NCBI GenBank assembly: GCA_002492415.1
Contig: DKYK01000028.1
Span: forward strand, 1 to 37,788
Length of the DNA: 37,788 nucleotides
DNA from: Christensenella sp. UBA7102
GTDB lineage: Bacteria; Bacillota; Clostridia; Christensenellales; UBA1750
Reading direction: 5' to 3'
Below the pieces are notes generated by a model, which saw nothing but the letters and a program-made list of their open reading frames with translations, ran no database searches and was not told where the DNA came from. The position numbers were made by a program, and so were the translations under genes. Below, one piece after another: positions 14,622-23,138 of this stretch; positions within the stretch are counted from its first letter, which is position 1, and each line of letters starts with the position of its first letter.

Positions 14622-15590
14622 CTACCGCTCCAGCTGGCGCAGATATTCCTCCAGTATGTCCTCCATCTGCGCCAGGCTCTCCGCCGTATTGAAGCGCAGG
14701 CGCGCCTGCGCCGCTCCGCGTAGGCCCTTCAAGTACCACGCCATGTGCTTGCGCATTTCGCGCACGCCGATGTAGTCGCCCTTGTGCGCCACCAGCTGCC
14801 GTGCGTGTTCCAGCGCCATGTCCACGCGCTCGCGCGGCGTCACGGGCAGCGGCTCCAGCCCCTGCCGGGCGCGCGCCCAGTCGCGGAACAGCCAGGGATT
14901 GCCCATCGCGCCGCGCCCCACCATCACCGCGTGGCAGCCCGTCTGCCGCAGCATGCGCTGCGCGTCCGCCACGCTCTCCACGTCTCCGTTGCCGATCACG
15001 GGGATGGCCAGCCGCGACGCGAGCTCACCGATGGCGTCCCAATCCGCATGGCCCGCGTACATCTGCTGCCGCGTGCGGGCATGCAGCGTCACCGCAGAAA
15101 CACCGCAGTCCTGCGCCATTTTTCCTGCGTCCAGGAAGCAGACGCTGCGCGCATCCCAGCCCAGGCGCATCTTGACGGTCACGGGCAGCGTGGAATGCTT
15201 CACCACCTCGGTCAGCACGCGCTCGGCGTTCTTTAAATCCTTCAGCATCGCGCTGCCGTCCCCGCCGGAAACGATCTTGGGCGCGGGGCATCCCATATTC
15301 ACGTCCAGCGCAAAAAAGCGGCTCTCGCAGAGCCGCTCCGCCGCGCGGCCCATGCAGTCCGCGTCCGAACCGAAGATCTGCAGCGCGCACCGCTCGTCCG
15401 GGCTGGTCTGCCGCAGCTGAATCACATCCTCGCGCTCCCGGGGCGTGAGCAGGTATCCCTTGGCGGACACCATCTCCGTCACGGTCGCCTGCGCGCCCAT
15501 CTGCGTGCAGAGCCTTCGGTACACCATGTCCGTCACGCCCGCCATGGGCGCGAGGATCAGGCTATTCTTTTCAATTTGCAAGCTGTGCAT
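14622..15590 (-). CDS. dusB: tRNA-dihydrouridine synthase
   Basis: Dus enzymes reduce uridines in the D-loop of tRNA to dihydrouridine using FMN and NADPH. The 322-residue length and motifs fit the bacterial DusB group: LAPMAGVTDMVYRRLC near the N-terminus (FMN-binding strand), DVNMGCPAPKIVSGGDGSAML with catalytic Cys101, TVKMRLGWD, and VIGNGDVESVADAQRML near residues 205-221. A C-terminal helical domain follows. The start at 15590 sits immediately behind AGGGGG with no spacing; a TTG three codons later (15581) would have nine bases and may be the true start. The first codons overlap the gene at 15571-16110, so the two are co-transcribed from the promoter at 16153-16181. Confidence 0.94.
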   Translation of the reverse strand: MHSLQIEKNSLILAPMAGVTDMVYRRLCTQMGAQATVTEMVSAKGYLLTPREREDVIQLRQTSPDERCALQIFGSDADCMGRAAERLCESRFFALDVNMGCPAPKIVSGGDGSAMLKDLKNAERVLTEVVKHSTLPVTVKMRLGWDARSVCFLDAGKMAQDCGVSAVTLHARTRQQMYAGHADWDAIGELASRLAIPVIGNGDVESVADAQRMLRQTGCHAVMVGRGAMGNPWLFRDWARARQGLEPLPVTPRERVDMALEHARQLVAHKGDYIGVREMRKHMAWYLKGLRGAAQARLRFNTAESLAQMEDILEEYLRQLER

Positions 15591-16110
15591 CCCCCTGCCC
15601 GGCCCCTTCTATTTCCTGCACGTCCACGATGATCCATCTCTCTTCGCTCTTGCGCAGCGTCATTTCATACGTGCCGCCCTGCCACTGGGGCGGCCGGATC
15701 TTATTGGGATTGGCCAGCTGCTCGGGCGTCTGCAACGCAATGGGCAGTTCGCCGTCGATGGTCGCCGTCTCGCTCACGCGCACGGTGGCCGTGTCCTCCC
15801 AGGGCACGGTATGCAGCTGCTCAATGTCCACCTGCGCATCAAAGCTGTTGATGGTATAGTCCAGATAGGTTGTATCCTTGAGCAGAGCGTCGCCCGCCAA
15901 GTAGTTCTCGTCAAAGAACTTAGGCAGCTCCTGCGCGTCGGAATAGCCCAGCACCACGCCTGTGCGCATCTTCATGCCGTCGGTGACAAGTATCGAAATG
16001 TTGGCATAGTCCATCGCGAAGGTAAAAGACGCGGTGCACAGCGACATCACCACCGCCACAATCAGCGTCCATTTGAGCAGACACAGCAAAAAACGCAGTA
16101 TATATTCCAT
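15571..16110 (-). CDS. Membrane-anchored protein of unknown function upstream of dusB
   Basis: The 179-residue protein has one N-terminal membrane segment at about 10-32 (FLLCLLKWTLIVAVVMSLCT) with a positive residue before it, and a C-terminal part of about 145 residues that should lie outside the cytoplasm. That part contains FDENYLAGDALLKDTTYLDY and VRVSETATIDGELPI, ending in a strand-rich MTLRKSEERWIIVDVQEIEG, suggesting a small NTF2-like or cystatin-like fold, but I cannot assign one. The start follows GAGGGGG at 6 bases. It has a near-consensus promoter at 16153-16181 and overlaps the dusB start by 20 bases, so it is the first gene of that operon. Nothing suggests a link to tRNA modification beyond co-transcription. 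Confidence 0.8.
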   Translation of the reverse strand: MEYILRFLLCLLKWTLIVAVVMSLCTASFTFAMDYANISILVTDGMKMRTGVVLGYSDAQELPKFFDENYLAGDALLKDTTYLDYTINSFDAQVDIEQLHTVPWEDTATVRVSETATIDGELPIALQTPEQLANPNKIRPPQWQGGTYEMTLRKSEERWIIVDVQEIEGAGQGDAQLAN

Positions 16111-16152
16111 AATCCCCCTCGATCCGGCACGTATCGTTTGGTACCCGTTTCT

Positions 16153-16181
16153 ATTTTACACCATCGCGCCCGGAAAGTAAA
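16153..16181 (-). promoter_or_regulatory. Sigma-A type promoter of the membrane protein-dusB operon
   Basis: On the minus strand TTTACT (16176-16181) and TAAAAT (16153-16158) are separated by 17 bases, with the start expected near 16146 and the ATG at 16110. Confidence 0.75.
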
Positions 16182-16208
16182 TCCGTGCGCGACGCTTATC
16201 CTATTCTA

Positions 16209-16889
16209 TTAACGCGCCTGCTCGCCGCTGCGTTCCACCAACTGCTCAAGGGCTTTCAGCGCATCGCCTAGACCGCCCACCTCGTCGATCAACCCGCAAC
16301 GCACCGCCGCTTCGCCATCCAGTATCGTACCCACGTCGTTGGCCATATCCTCGCGCGCCTCCAGCATCTCGTAGAACCGCTCGCTGGCCAGGTTGGAGTG
16401 TCCGCACACGAAGTTCACCACACGCGCCTGCATCTGCCGCAGGTAATCGATGGACTGCGGCGCATTGATGACCATGCCCGATATCCGCACCGGATGCAGC
16501 GTCATCGTCGCCGACGGCACGATGAAGGAGCGCCGCGTGCACACCGCCAGCGGCACGCCGATGGAGTGTCCCCCGCCGATGACCAGCGACACCGACGGCT
16601 TGCGCATGCCCGCCACCATCTCGGCGATGGCCAGCCCCGCCTCCACATCGCCGCCCACAGTATTCAGAATCAGCAAAAAGCCCTTGACCTTTTCGTTCTG
16701 CTCGATGTCCACCAGCAGCGGCAGGATGTGCTCGTACTTGGTGGACTTGCTCTGTTCGGGCAGCACCATATGCCCCTCGATCTGCCCGATGATGGATATG
16801 CACGCGATGGGGTTGTCCTGCCCCAGCTGCGACGTGCCCACCGCCTCGATATTGTCCACTTTTCTGCTCTTGTTTTCGTTTTCGTCCAT
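16209..16889 (-). CDS. tepA: ClpP-family serine protease, TepA-like (translocation-enhancing protein)
   Basis: The 226-residue protein has a ClpP/crotonase fold. The nucleophile is Ser109 in GGGHSIG and the His is His132 in TMTLHPVRI, matching the ClpP GxSxG and H spacing; the acidic partner probably lies in the C-terminal GLIDEVGG region. The ILNTVGGDVEAGLAIAEMV strand-helix at 75-93 is also ClpP-like. TepA of Bacillus subtilis was described as aiding protein export and degrading signal peptides, and its gene lies close to spoIIIE, as here on the same side of the backbone. The start at 16889 follows GGAGGTG at 8 bases; an open frame to 16985 has no site. The N-terminal acidic DENENKSRK tail is unusual for ClpP itself, and there is no Clp ATPase nearby. 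Confidence 0.85.
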   Translation of the reverse strand: MDENENKSRKVDNIEAVGTSQLGQDNPIACISIIGQIEGHMVLPEQSKSTKYEHILPLLVDIEQNEKVKGFLLILNTVGGDVEAGLAIAEMVAGMRKPSVSLVIGGGHSIGVPLAVCTRRSFIVPSATMTLHPVRISGMVINAPQSIDYLRQMQARVVNFVCGHSNLASERFYEMLEAREDMANDVGTILDGEAAVRCGLIDEVGGLGDALKALEQLVERSGEQAR

Positions 16890-16940
16890 AAAAAAACACC
16901 TCCACAGGCAGTATGCCCGCAAAGGCGCTTGGCTATTTCC

Positions 16941-16970
16941 TGCACGCTTCTTCCGGAGTCGTGCTATACT
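16941..16970 (+). promoter_or_regulatory. Extended -10 promoter upstream of the broken plus-strand gene
   Basis: TGCTATACT (16962-16970) is an extended -10 element; the -35 is weak (TGCACG at 16941-16946, 18 bases away). It points toward the interrupted gene at 17009. Confidence 0.5.
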
Positions 16971-17008
16971 AATCAAAAAGGGCATTTTCGCCGGAAAGGA
17001 CGCTGCGC

Positions 17009-17528
17009 ATGTTTCTCTACCACTACTATCCCCAGGGCTGCGAACCCTGCCGCAGGCGCGTGCCGATGCCGTGCTGGGCCAGCTGCGGCAGGAGCATCCA
17101 GACTGCTTTGCTGCCCGCCGCCCGCCGGACTACATGGAGCGCCGACGCCGCGTGGAAGCCATGCTGCGCGAGGAGTTCCGCAAAAAAGGCGGAAAGCTGC
17201 TGCGCCCCGCGCCGCACTACCTGACAGTGGAGCATAGCCCGTTTCTGGCCTCCTGGTACGAGAACTGCGCGATCTTACGCATCCCCGCCAAGGAATTGAC
17301 CTTGCCACCGTCTCTTTCACCTACGGCGACTCGCACCCTACCTTTGGCGGCCGTATCAACGACGACAGGGAATATCGCGGCACGCTCTACACCTACCACG
17401 AGATCCTGCGCGTCATTGAAAAATACGGCCTTCCGCAATGGTGGAATCCTGATGGCGCCTTGGGCCCGGAGCGCTACATTGTAGTGCAAGTCTGGAGCGA
17501 CAACCCCATCGACCGCTACCGCACCTAG
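17009..17528 (+). pseudogene. Conserved hypothetical protein gene interrupted by two single-base frameshifts
   Basis: Three frames join into one protein of about 170 residues. Frame one gives MFLYHYYPQG; after about 17036 the next frame gives LRTLPQARADAVLGQLRQEH and on to HYLTVEHSPFLASWYENCAI and IPAKE; after about 17293 the third frame gives IDLATVSFTYGDSHPTFGGR through LYTYHEILRVIEKYGLPQWW to QVWSDNPIDRYRT and a TAG at 17526-17528. I recognise this as a conserved Clostridia protein of unknown function normally read without interruption (starts xLYHYY, contains a FTYGDSHPTF core). Each junction fits the loss of one base, at GGG near 17036 and at AA near 17292. A promoter and a GGAAAGGA site are intact, so the damage is recent or is a sequencing indel. 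The stop overlaps the M16 peptidase stop in the palindrome CTAG. Confidence 0.75.
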
Positions 17529-18787
17529 GGCTTCATGCCCTCAAACGCCGCAAAGGACAGCTCCTGCTCCATATCGCCCACCACTGCAGTGCAAAAGGGC
17601 GCGCAGAAGATGCGCTGCGCCACATCGTTGACCTGCTCCAGCGTCACGGCTGCCAGCTTGTCCATGATCTCCTCATAGGAGCGCGTGCGGTTGTAGAGCA
17701 GCAGCACGTTGCCGTTGCCGCGCATGCGCGAGGCGCTGCTCTCCTGGCCCATCACGAAGCTGATGCGGCAGGACTCCCTTGCCTTCTCAAACTCGTCCTG
17801 CGTCACGCCCTCCTTGACCAGTCGGCGCACCTCCTGCGCCATTAAGTCCGCCACTCGCTGCGCCGTCTCAGGCGAGGTGCCCGCATACAGCTCCATGCCG
17901 CCCACGCCGGAGTAGACGTTGGCATAGCTGTACACCGAGTAGGCCAGCCCATGCTTCTCCCGGATCTCCTGGAACAGTCGCGAGGACATAGACCCGCCAA
18001 AGAGCGTGGTCAGGATCAGCTGCGCATAGCTCTCGGGAGAATCTCCCCGGAATGCGGGGTAGCCTACGCAGATCTGTACCTGCTCGGTGTCCTTTTGGCG
18101 CACCAGATGGTTGGACAGCTCGGGCGCAGGCGCTAGCGGCGGCGTCACCGCGTCGCCCGCCCATCCGCCGAAATGCTTCTCCAGCAGCGAGACGACCTGC
18201 TCCCAGTCGTAGTTCCCCGCCACGGACACCACGGCATTTTTGGGCGTGTAGTGCCGCGCCATGAACGCAAACAGTTTCTCGCGCGTGACGCTGCGGATGA
18301 TGTCCTCCGTGCCCAGAATCGGCTGCCCCAGCGGATGCCCCGCGTACTGCGCGTCGCAAAGCACTTCATGCACCAGATCCTCCGGGCTGTCCTCGCACAT
18401 GGCGATCTCCTCGATCACCACTCCTTTTTCGCGCTCCAGATCCTCCTTAGGGAAGTCCGGATGCAGCACCAGATCCGCCAGCAGCGCGATGCCGCGCTCC
18501 AGGTGCTCGTCCATCACCTTGGTGTAAAAGCAGGTGCTCTCCTTGGAGGTGAAGGCGTTGGTCGCGCCGCCCAGTCGGTCCATCTCGTCGGCCAGCGCCG
18601 CGGTGTCCTTTTCCTTCGTGCCCTTGAACACCATGTGCTCTACAAAGTGGGAGTAGCCATTCTCCTCCGGACTTTCGTTAACCGCGCCCGTGCGCACCAG
18701 CACACCCACGGCCACCGTGCGCAGCCCTTCCATCCGCTCGCCCACGATGCGCAGCCCGTTGTCCAGTGTCATCAGGTCATAAGCCAT
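17525..18787 (-). CDS. M16-family zinc metallopeptidase (MlpA/YmxG-like)
   Basis: The 420-residue protein is an M16B peptidase of the pitrilysin/processing-peptidase clan, which cleaves short peptides inside a clam-shell of two homologous domains. The inverted zinc motif HFVEH is at 47-51 and the third ligand is a Glu in VIEEIAMCEDSPEDL near residue 128. The N-terminus (MTLDNGLRIVGERMEGLRTV) and GSMSSRLFQEIREKHGLAYS in the second half are typical. In Bacillus subtilis the same gene (mlpA) follows pnp, as here. The start at 18787 is a compromise: AAGGAG is 12 bases upstream, a bit far. The last bases overlap the convergent broken gene. Confidence 0.93.
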   Translation of the reverse strand: MAYDLMTLDNGLRIVGERMEGLRTVAVGVLVRTGAVNESPEENGYSHFVEHMVFKGTKEKDTAALADEMDRLGGATNAFTSKESTCFYTKVMDEHLERGIALLADLVLHPDFPKEDLEREKGVVIEEIAMCEDSPEDLVHEVLCDAQYAGHPLGQPILGTEDIIRSVTREKLFAFMARHYTPKNAVVSVAGNYDWEQVVSLLEKHFGGWAGDAVTPPLAPAPELSNHLVRQKDTEQVQICVGYPAFRGDSPESYAQLILTTLFGGSMSSRLFQEIREKHGLAYSVYSYANVYSGVGGMELYAGTSPETAQRVADLMAQEVRRLVKEGVTQDEFEKARESCRISFVMGQESSASRMRGNGNVLLLYNRTRSYEEIMDKLAAVTLEQVNDVAQRIFCAPFCTAVVGDMEQELSFAAFEGMKP

Positions 18788-18820
18788 TGTATCTTGGTTC
18801 TCCTTATCCGGTCTCACTGC

Positions 18821-18851
18821 ACAAAAGGGGACGACTGCGCATCGTCCCCTT
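18821..18851 (-). terminator. Terminator after pnp
   Basis: A 10-bp perfect stem, AAGGGGACGA (18825-18834) with TCGTCCCCTT (18842-18851), lies 15 bases after the pnp stop. In minus-strand RNA it is followed by UUUU from the A-run at 18823-18826. The plus-strand side has a longer T-run but no gene leads into it. The M16 peptidase has no clear promoter of its own in the remaining 35 bases, so some read-through is likely. Confidence 0.75.
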
Positions 18852-18866
18852 GCGTTTTTGTTTTAT

Positions 18867-21083
18867 TTATTCCTCGGTCTTGTGGTCGTCCCTTCTGGGC
18901 TCGCGGCGGTTTCCGTTGGAGCGGAAGGGATAATTGCCCTTGGGGGCCTCGCCGCGGTCACGGCGTTCATGATCGCGCCGGGGCGCGCGGGGCTTGTCCT
19001 CGATCACCATATCGGCGCGCACCAGGTTCACACGGCCCTGCGAATCGATGTTCGCGACGCGCACCTTGACCTCATCGCCGATGTTGAGCACGTCCTCCAC
19101 CTTCTCCACACGCTCGTTGGAGAGCTTGGAGATGTGCAGCATGCCGTCCTTGCCGGGCAGCAGCTCGATGAACGCGCCGATGGGGATGATGCGCACCACC
19201 TTGCCGGTGTACTCCGCGCCCACCTCGACGCCGTTGGCAATGCCCTCGATGATCTTCTTGGCCTTCTCTGCGGCCTCGGCGTCGGGCGTGGCGATAAACA
19301 CGCTGCCGTCGTCCTCGATGTCGATCTTGACGCCGGTATCGGCGATGATCTTATTGATGACCTTTCCGCCGGAGCCGATGACCTCGCGGATCTTGTCGGG
19401 ATTGATGCTGAAGGTGATGATCTTGGGCGCCCACTTGGACAGCTGCTCACGGGGCTGAGAGATGGTTTCCATCATCTTGCCCATGATGTGCATGCGGCCC
19501 TCATACGCCTGCGCCAGCGCCTGGCGCAGGATGGGCTCGTCGATGCCCTTGATCTTGATGTCCATCTGGATGGCGGTGATGCCGTCCTTGGTGCCGGCAA
19601 CCTTGAAGTCCATGTCGCCCAGGAAGTCCTCCAGGCCCTGGATGTCGGTCAGCACCGCGACCTTGCCGCTCTCCTGATCCTTGATCAGGCCCATTGCGCA
19701 GCCCGCGACGGGCTTCTTGATGGGCACGCCCGCGTCCATCAGCGCCATGGTGGAACCGCAGATGGACGCCTGGGAGGTGGAGCCGTTGGATGAGATGGCC
19801 TCGGACACCACGCGGATGGCGTAGGGGAACTCCTCAGGGGAGGGAATCATGGGCTCCAGCGCGCGCTCAGCCAGCGCGCCGTGGCCGATCTCGCGGCGAC
19901 CGGGCGAACGCAGGGGACGCGCCTCGCCGGTGGAGTAGGGCGGCATGTTGTAGTGGTGCATGTAGCGCTTGGTGTCCTCGGCAAAGATGCCATCCAGCGT
20001 CTGCACCTCACTCATGGAACCCAGCGTGCACACGGAGATGACCTGCGTCTGGCCGCGGGTGAACACCGCGGAGCCGTGCGCGCGGGGCAGGATGCCCACA
20101 TCGCTCCAGATGGGGCGCACCTGGGTCAGCGCGCGTCCGTCGGGGCGGATGCCCTGATGAATGATCTTCTTGCGCATGACTTCCTTGTTCAGGTAATACA
20201 GCGCATCGGCGATCTCGCTCTCCTTCTCAGGGAAGGTCTCGGCGAAATGCGCCAGCGTCTCGGCCTTGACCTGCTCCTCGCGGGCGGTGCGCTCCGCGCG
20301 GTCGAAGGTATCAAAGGCCCACTCGGTCTTTTCGTATGCGAACTCGCGCACGGCGGCGGCGACCTCGTCGGACACCGTCACCAGCGGGAACTCGCGCTTT
20401 TCCTTGCCGATCTCCGCGATGATGTTCTCCTGGAAGGCCACCAGGCGCTTAATCTCCTCGTGCGCAAAGAGGATGGCTTTGAGCATCTGCTCCTCGCTGA
20501 CCTCGTTGGCGCCCGCCTCCACCATCATGATGGCGTCCTTGGTGCCTGCGACCGTCAGGTGCAGATCGCTCTTCTCGCGCTGTTCCACAGTGGGGTTGAG
20601 CACGAGTTCGCCGTCGATCAGGCCTACCATCACAGAGCCGGTGGGGCCCGCAAAGGGGATCTCGGAGATGCCCAGCGCAATGGAAGAGCCCAGCATCGCG
20701 GGAATCTCGGGCGAGCAGTCGTTGTCGTTGGACATCACCGTCGCCACCACGTTGACATCGTTGCGCATGCCCTTGGGGAACAGGGGGCGCAGCGGGCGGT
20801 CGATGAGGCGAGAGGTCAGGATGGCCTTCTCGGTGGGGCGGCCCTCGCGCTTGATGAAGCCGCCGGGGATCTTGCCCACGGAATACTGCTTTTCCTCAAA
20901 GTCCACGCCCAGCGGGAAGAAGTCGATGCCGGGACGGGGCGTCTCGGCGACTGTGGCGCACACCAGCACGGCGGTATCGCCGTAGCGCACCATGACGGAT
21001 CCGGCGGCCTGTTCAGCATAGCGGCCAAACTCAAAGGACAGCTTGCGACCCCCAAGGTCGATTTCATAGATCTTGTGTTCCAT
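18867..21083 (-). CDS. pnp: Polynucleotide phosphorylase
   Basis: PNPase degrades RNA from the 3' end with phosphate and can also add tails; it works in the cytoplasm, often with RNase E/Y and a helicase. The 738 residues show two RNase PH domains (about 12-145 and 312-530), the catalytic stretch GDMDFKVAGTKDGITAIQMD at 489-508, a KH domain with the VIGSGGKVI loop at 568-576, and an S1 domain at about 622-690. A strongly charged Arg/Asp-rich tail of about 45 residues follows, longer than the Bacillus end. It lies after rpsO in the classic rpsO-pnp order. The 235-base gap holds a double hairpin at 21256-21298; no separate promoter is evident. A terminator lies just downstream. Confidence 0.98.
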   Translation of the reverse strand: MEHKIYEIDLGGRKLSFEFGRYAEQAAGSVMVRYGDTAVLVCATVAETPRPGIDFFPLGVDFEEKQYSVGKIPGGFIKREGRPTEKAILTSRLIDRPLRPLFPKGMRNDVNVVATVMSNDNDCSPEIPAMLGSSIALGISEIPFAGPTGSVMVGLIDGELVLNPTVEQREKSDLHLTVAGTKDAIMMVEAGANEVSEEQMLKAILFAHEEIKRLVAFQENIIAEIGKEKREFPLVTVSDEVAAAVREFAYEKTEWAFDTFDRAERTAREEQVKAETLAHFAETFPEKESEIADALYYLNKEVMRKKIIHQGIRPDGRALTQVRPIWSDVGILPRAHGSAVFTRGQTQVISVCTLGSMSEVQTLDGIFAEDTKRYMHHYNMPPYSTGEARPLRSPGRREIGHGALAERALEPMIPSPEEFPYAIRVVSEAISSNGSTSQASICGSTMALMDAGVPIKKPVAGCAMGLIKDQESGKVAVLTDIQGLEDFLGDMDFKVAGTKDGITAIQMDIKIKGIDEPILRQALAQAYEGRMHIMGKMMETISQPREQLSKWAPKIITFSINPDKIREVIGSGGKVINKIIADTGVKIDIEDDGSVFIATPDAEAAEKAKKIIEGIANGVEVGAEYTGKVVRIIPIGAFIELLPGKDGMLHISKLSNERVEKVEDVLNIGDEVKVRVANIDSQGRVNLVRADMVIEDKPRAPRRDHERRDRGEAPKGNYPFRSNGNRREPRRDDHKTEE

Positions 21084-21255
21084 TTTTTCTTGGCTCCTTT
21101 CGTGTGCATCGCCCGCCAGAGCCGGCGCGCCTTACGTGCGCGGAGTTTGTCCAGCGCTCAGCAAAAAGCGTTCGGCAAACCCCACGCCGCACGCGGCAAG
21201 TACATAGCTGCACGCGGGCAAGTGATTTTTGACGTTTTTCTGGATATAACAGAGA

Positions 21256-21298
21256 GCCGAAAAGCCCTGCGGAGGCTTTTTCCGCATGACTTTTCGGC
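21256..21298 (-). promoter_or_regulatory. Nested hairpin in the rpsO-pnp intergenic region
   Basis: In minus-strand RNA GCCGAAAAG (21298-21290) pairs perfectly over 9 bases with CTTTTCGGC (21264-21256), and a 6-bp stem TGCGGA/TCCGCA lies inside. It starts 20 bases after the rpsO stop. There is no U-run after it, so it is not a strong terminator. In Escherichia coli a hairpin at this place is cut by RNase III and mediates PNPase autocontrol; an analogous job here is inference. Confidence 0.6.
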
Positions 21299-21318
21299 AT
21301 TTCCAGCGTCCGAAGCGA

Positions 21319-21585
21319 TTACTTGCGGACGTTCAACTCGGCGATCAGAGAACGGTAGCGAACGATGTCCACCTTCTTGAGGTAATCCAGCAGACCGCGG
21401 CGCTTACCGACCATGATCAGCAGACCGCGACGGGAGTGGTGGTCGTTCTTGTTGTTCTTCAGATGATCCTCGTTGAGGTGATTGATGCGCTCGGTCAGCA
21501 GCGCGACCTGCACCTCCGGGGAACCGGTGTCGCCCTCGTGGCGTCCAAACTTCTCGATGATCTCCGTCTTTCTTGCCTTGTCCAT
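21319..21585 (-). CDS. rpsO: Small ribosomal subunit protein S15 (uS15)
   Basis: S15 binds the central domain of 16S rRNA early in 30S assembly. The 88-residue length is standard. MDKARKTEIIEKFGRHEGDT at the start, then GSPEVQVALLTERINHLNEHL-like text, KNDHHSRRGLLIMVGKRRGL and YLKKVDIVRYRSLIAELNVRK are nearly textbook. The start at 21585 follows GAGG at 9 bases; the frame open to 21627 is not needed. Gene order ribF-rpsO-pnp is usual, but here a 13-kb glycan locus lies between ribF and rpsO, and rpsO has its own promoter at 21685-21713. Confidence 0.98.
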   Translation of the reverse strand: MDKARKTEIIEKFGRHEGDTGSPEVQVALLTERINHLNEDHLKNNKNDHHSRRGLLIMVGKRRGLLDYLKKVDIVRYRSLIAELNVRK

Positions 21586-21684
21586 TTTGATATCCTCGCT
21601 TTTCTGATTTTCGTCAATCGCCAGCAAACCGAGCGGCGCGTCGTGCGTGGCGCGGCCCCCAGTTCACGGTTCAAGCCACGTTAT

Positions 21685-21713
21685 ATTTTATCACGTCTCC
21701 CCCGCCTTGTAAA
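21685..21713 (-). promoter_or_regulatory. Sigma-A type promoter of rpsO-pnp
   Basis: On the minus strand TTTACA (21708-21713) and TAAAAT (21685-21690) are separated by 17 bases; the leader to rpsO would be about 90 bases, long enough for S15 autocontrol. The -35 sits in a small hairpin AACGCCT/AGGCGTT just after the sulfatase stop. Confidence 0.8.
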
Positions 21714-21738
21714 CGCCTTTTTCAGGCGTTCTCTGTTT

Positions 21739-23106
21739 TTAACAAACGCTTCCCGGCGTTTGGGAGATCTGCTCAAGGTACCCATTGTCGGCAAAGGGCC
21801 GTATGTCCGGAACGCGCTCGCCTGCCCTTGCCATCTCCCTTTTCAACATCTCAGCCAGCTGCGCGCGCACCCCCGCATAAGCCGGATCCGCCGCGAGGTT
21901 GCGCTTTTGATGCGGATCGTTCTCGTCGTCGTACAGGAATACCTCCATGTACTCGTCCGCGCCCGCATCCTTCCAGCCGTCCCTGTCCACCGCGCCCACC
22001 TCATAGGTCCATTTTTTTGTGCGAATGGCGCGCCCAACATGGCTCTCGCTGATCTGCATGAAGGCAACATCCTCCCACGGGCCGCCGTCGGCCGCTTCCT
22101 TCAGATCCCGTCCCTGCATGCCGGGCCACGGCTCGATGCCCGCGCAGGCGAGCAATGTCCTGGGCAGATCGAGCAGCGACACTACGCGTTCGCATACCCT
22201 GCCGCCGCCAAAGCCTGGCCCCGCGATCACCAGTGGAATGTGCGTGCAGCCATCGTGGCAGGAGCGCTTGTACTCCATGTTGCGCGTGCAGAAATGGCTG
22301 CCGTGGTCGGCAGTGTATACCACCACGGTGTTCTCCATTTCTCCGGTCGCCGCAAGCTCGTCCAGCAGGCGGCCAAAATTTTCATCGCAGGCATTGCATG
22401 CGCCCAGATAATCAGGATAATTCTCGCGCCAGTTGCCCGCCGTACCCGCAAGGTCGCCCGGCGCTTCGTAGTCCGCAAACTTTTCCCTGCTGCCCGCCGG
22501 TCCCTCATAGCGCTTATGGTTATTCTGATGGTGCGGCTCAATGTGCGACAGAAACAGGAAAAACGGCTTCTCCCGGTCCCGGTCCGACCGCAGGAACTCC
22601 ACCGCGGCATCCGTCACGCCCTCGGCGCGGTACTTATGAAACTCGTACTTGCTTCCGTCGGCGTTGAACAGATGCCCGCCGTAGCCGTCCGAGGTAAACT
22701 CCAGCACATCGCTGGCCACCCACCAGTCGCGCCAGCCGCCCCGCCGCTCGGGCGGGATGGGACGGGTCTGGTAGTCGTCCACGCCGTCGGTAGAGGCCAG
22801 GTGCCACTTGCCCACATAGGCCGTCAGGTACCCCGCATCGTGGAACGCACCCGCCAGTGTTGGAATGCCCTGCGGCAACGCGATGCCGTTGACAAAGCAT
22901 CCCGTCTGCGTGGGGTACAGCCCGCTCTGCAGCGCCGCGCGCGCCGGTCCGCACACTGGTTGACAGGTGAATGCGTTTTCAAATCGCACGCCCTGCTCGC
23001 ACAGCTCGTCCAGCCGCGGTGAAACATCCAGTTTCTGCCCATAGCATCCGCAGGTATCCCACCGCTGCTGATCCGTGAAATAAAACAGTATGTTTGGGCG
23101 CTTCAT
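21739..23106 (-). CDS. Sulfatase (type I, formylglycine-dependent)
   Basis: The 455-residue protein belongs to the alkaline-phosphatase superfamily sulfatases, which hydrolyse sulfate esters. The metal site begins with NILFYFTDQQRWDTCGCYG (5-23). The signature is CGPARAALQSG at 52-62, of C-x-P-x-R type, so Cys52 must be turned into formylglycine by a maturation enzyme not in the window. KWHLAST and the DHGSHF segment supply further active-site residues. No signal peptide is seen, so it should work in the cytoplasm on imported sugars. The start at 23106 has GGGGGAGG upstream. The gene has its own promoter (23139-23168) and lies downstream of a GH31 gene in the same direction. The substrate is unknown; sulfated N-acetylglucosamine, galactose or fucose are all possible for such enzymes. 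Confidence 0.92.
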   Translation of the reverse strand: MKRPNILFYFTDQQRWDTCGCYGQKLDVSPRLDELCEQGVRFENAFTCQPVCGPARAALQSGLYPTQTGCFVNGIALPQGIPTLAGAFHDAGYLTAYVGKWHLASTDGVDDYQTRPIPPERRGGWRDWWVASDVLEFTSDGYGGHLFNADGSKYEFHKYRAEGVTDAAVEFLRSDRDREKPFFLFLSHIEPHHQNNHKRYEGPAGSREKFADYEAPGDLAGTAGNWRENYPDYLGACNACDENFGRLLDELAATGEMENTVVVYTADHGSHFCTRNMEYKRSCHDGCTHIPLVIAGPGFGGGRVCERVVSLLDLPRTLLACAGIEPWPGMQGRDLKEAADGGPWEDVAFMQISESHVGRAIRTKKWTYEVGAVDRDGWKDAGADEYMEVFLYDDENDPHQKRNLAADPAYAGVRAQLAEMLKREMARAGERVPDIRPFADNGYLEQISQTPGSVC

Positions 23107-23138
23107 TTCCGTCCTCCCCCTTTTCATTCGGTAGCTTC

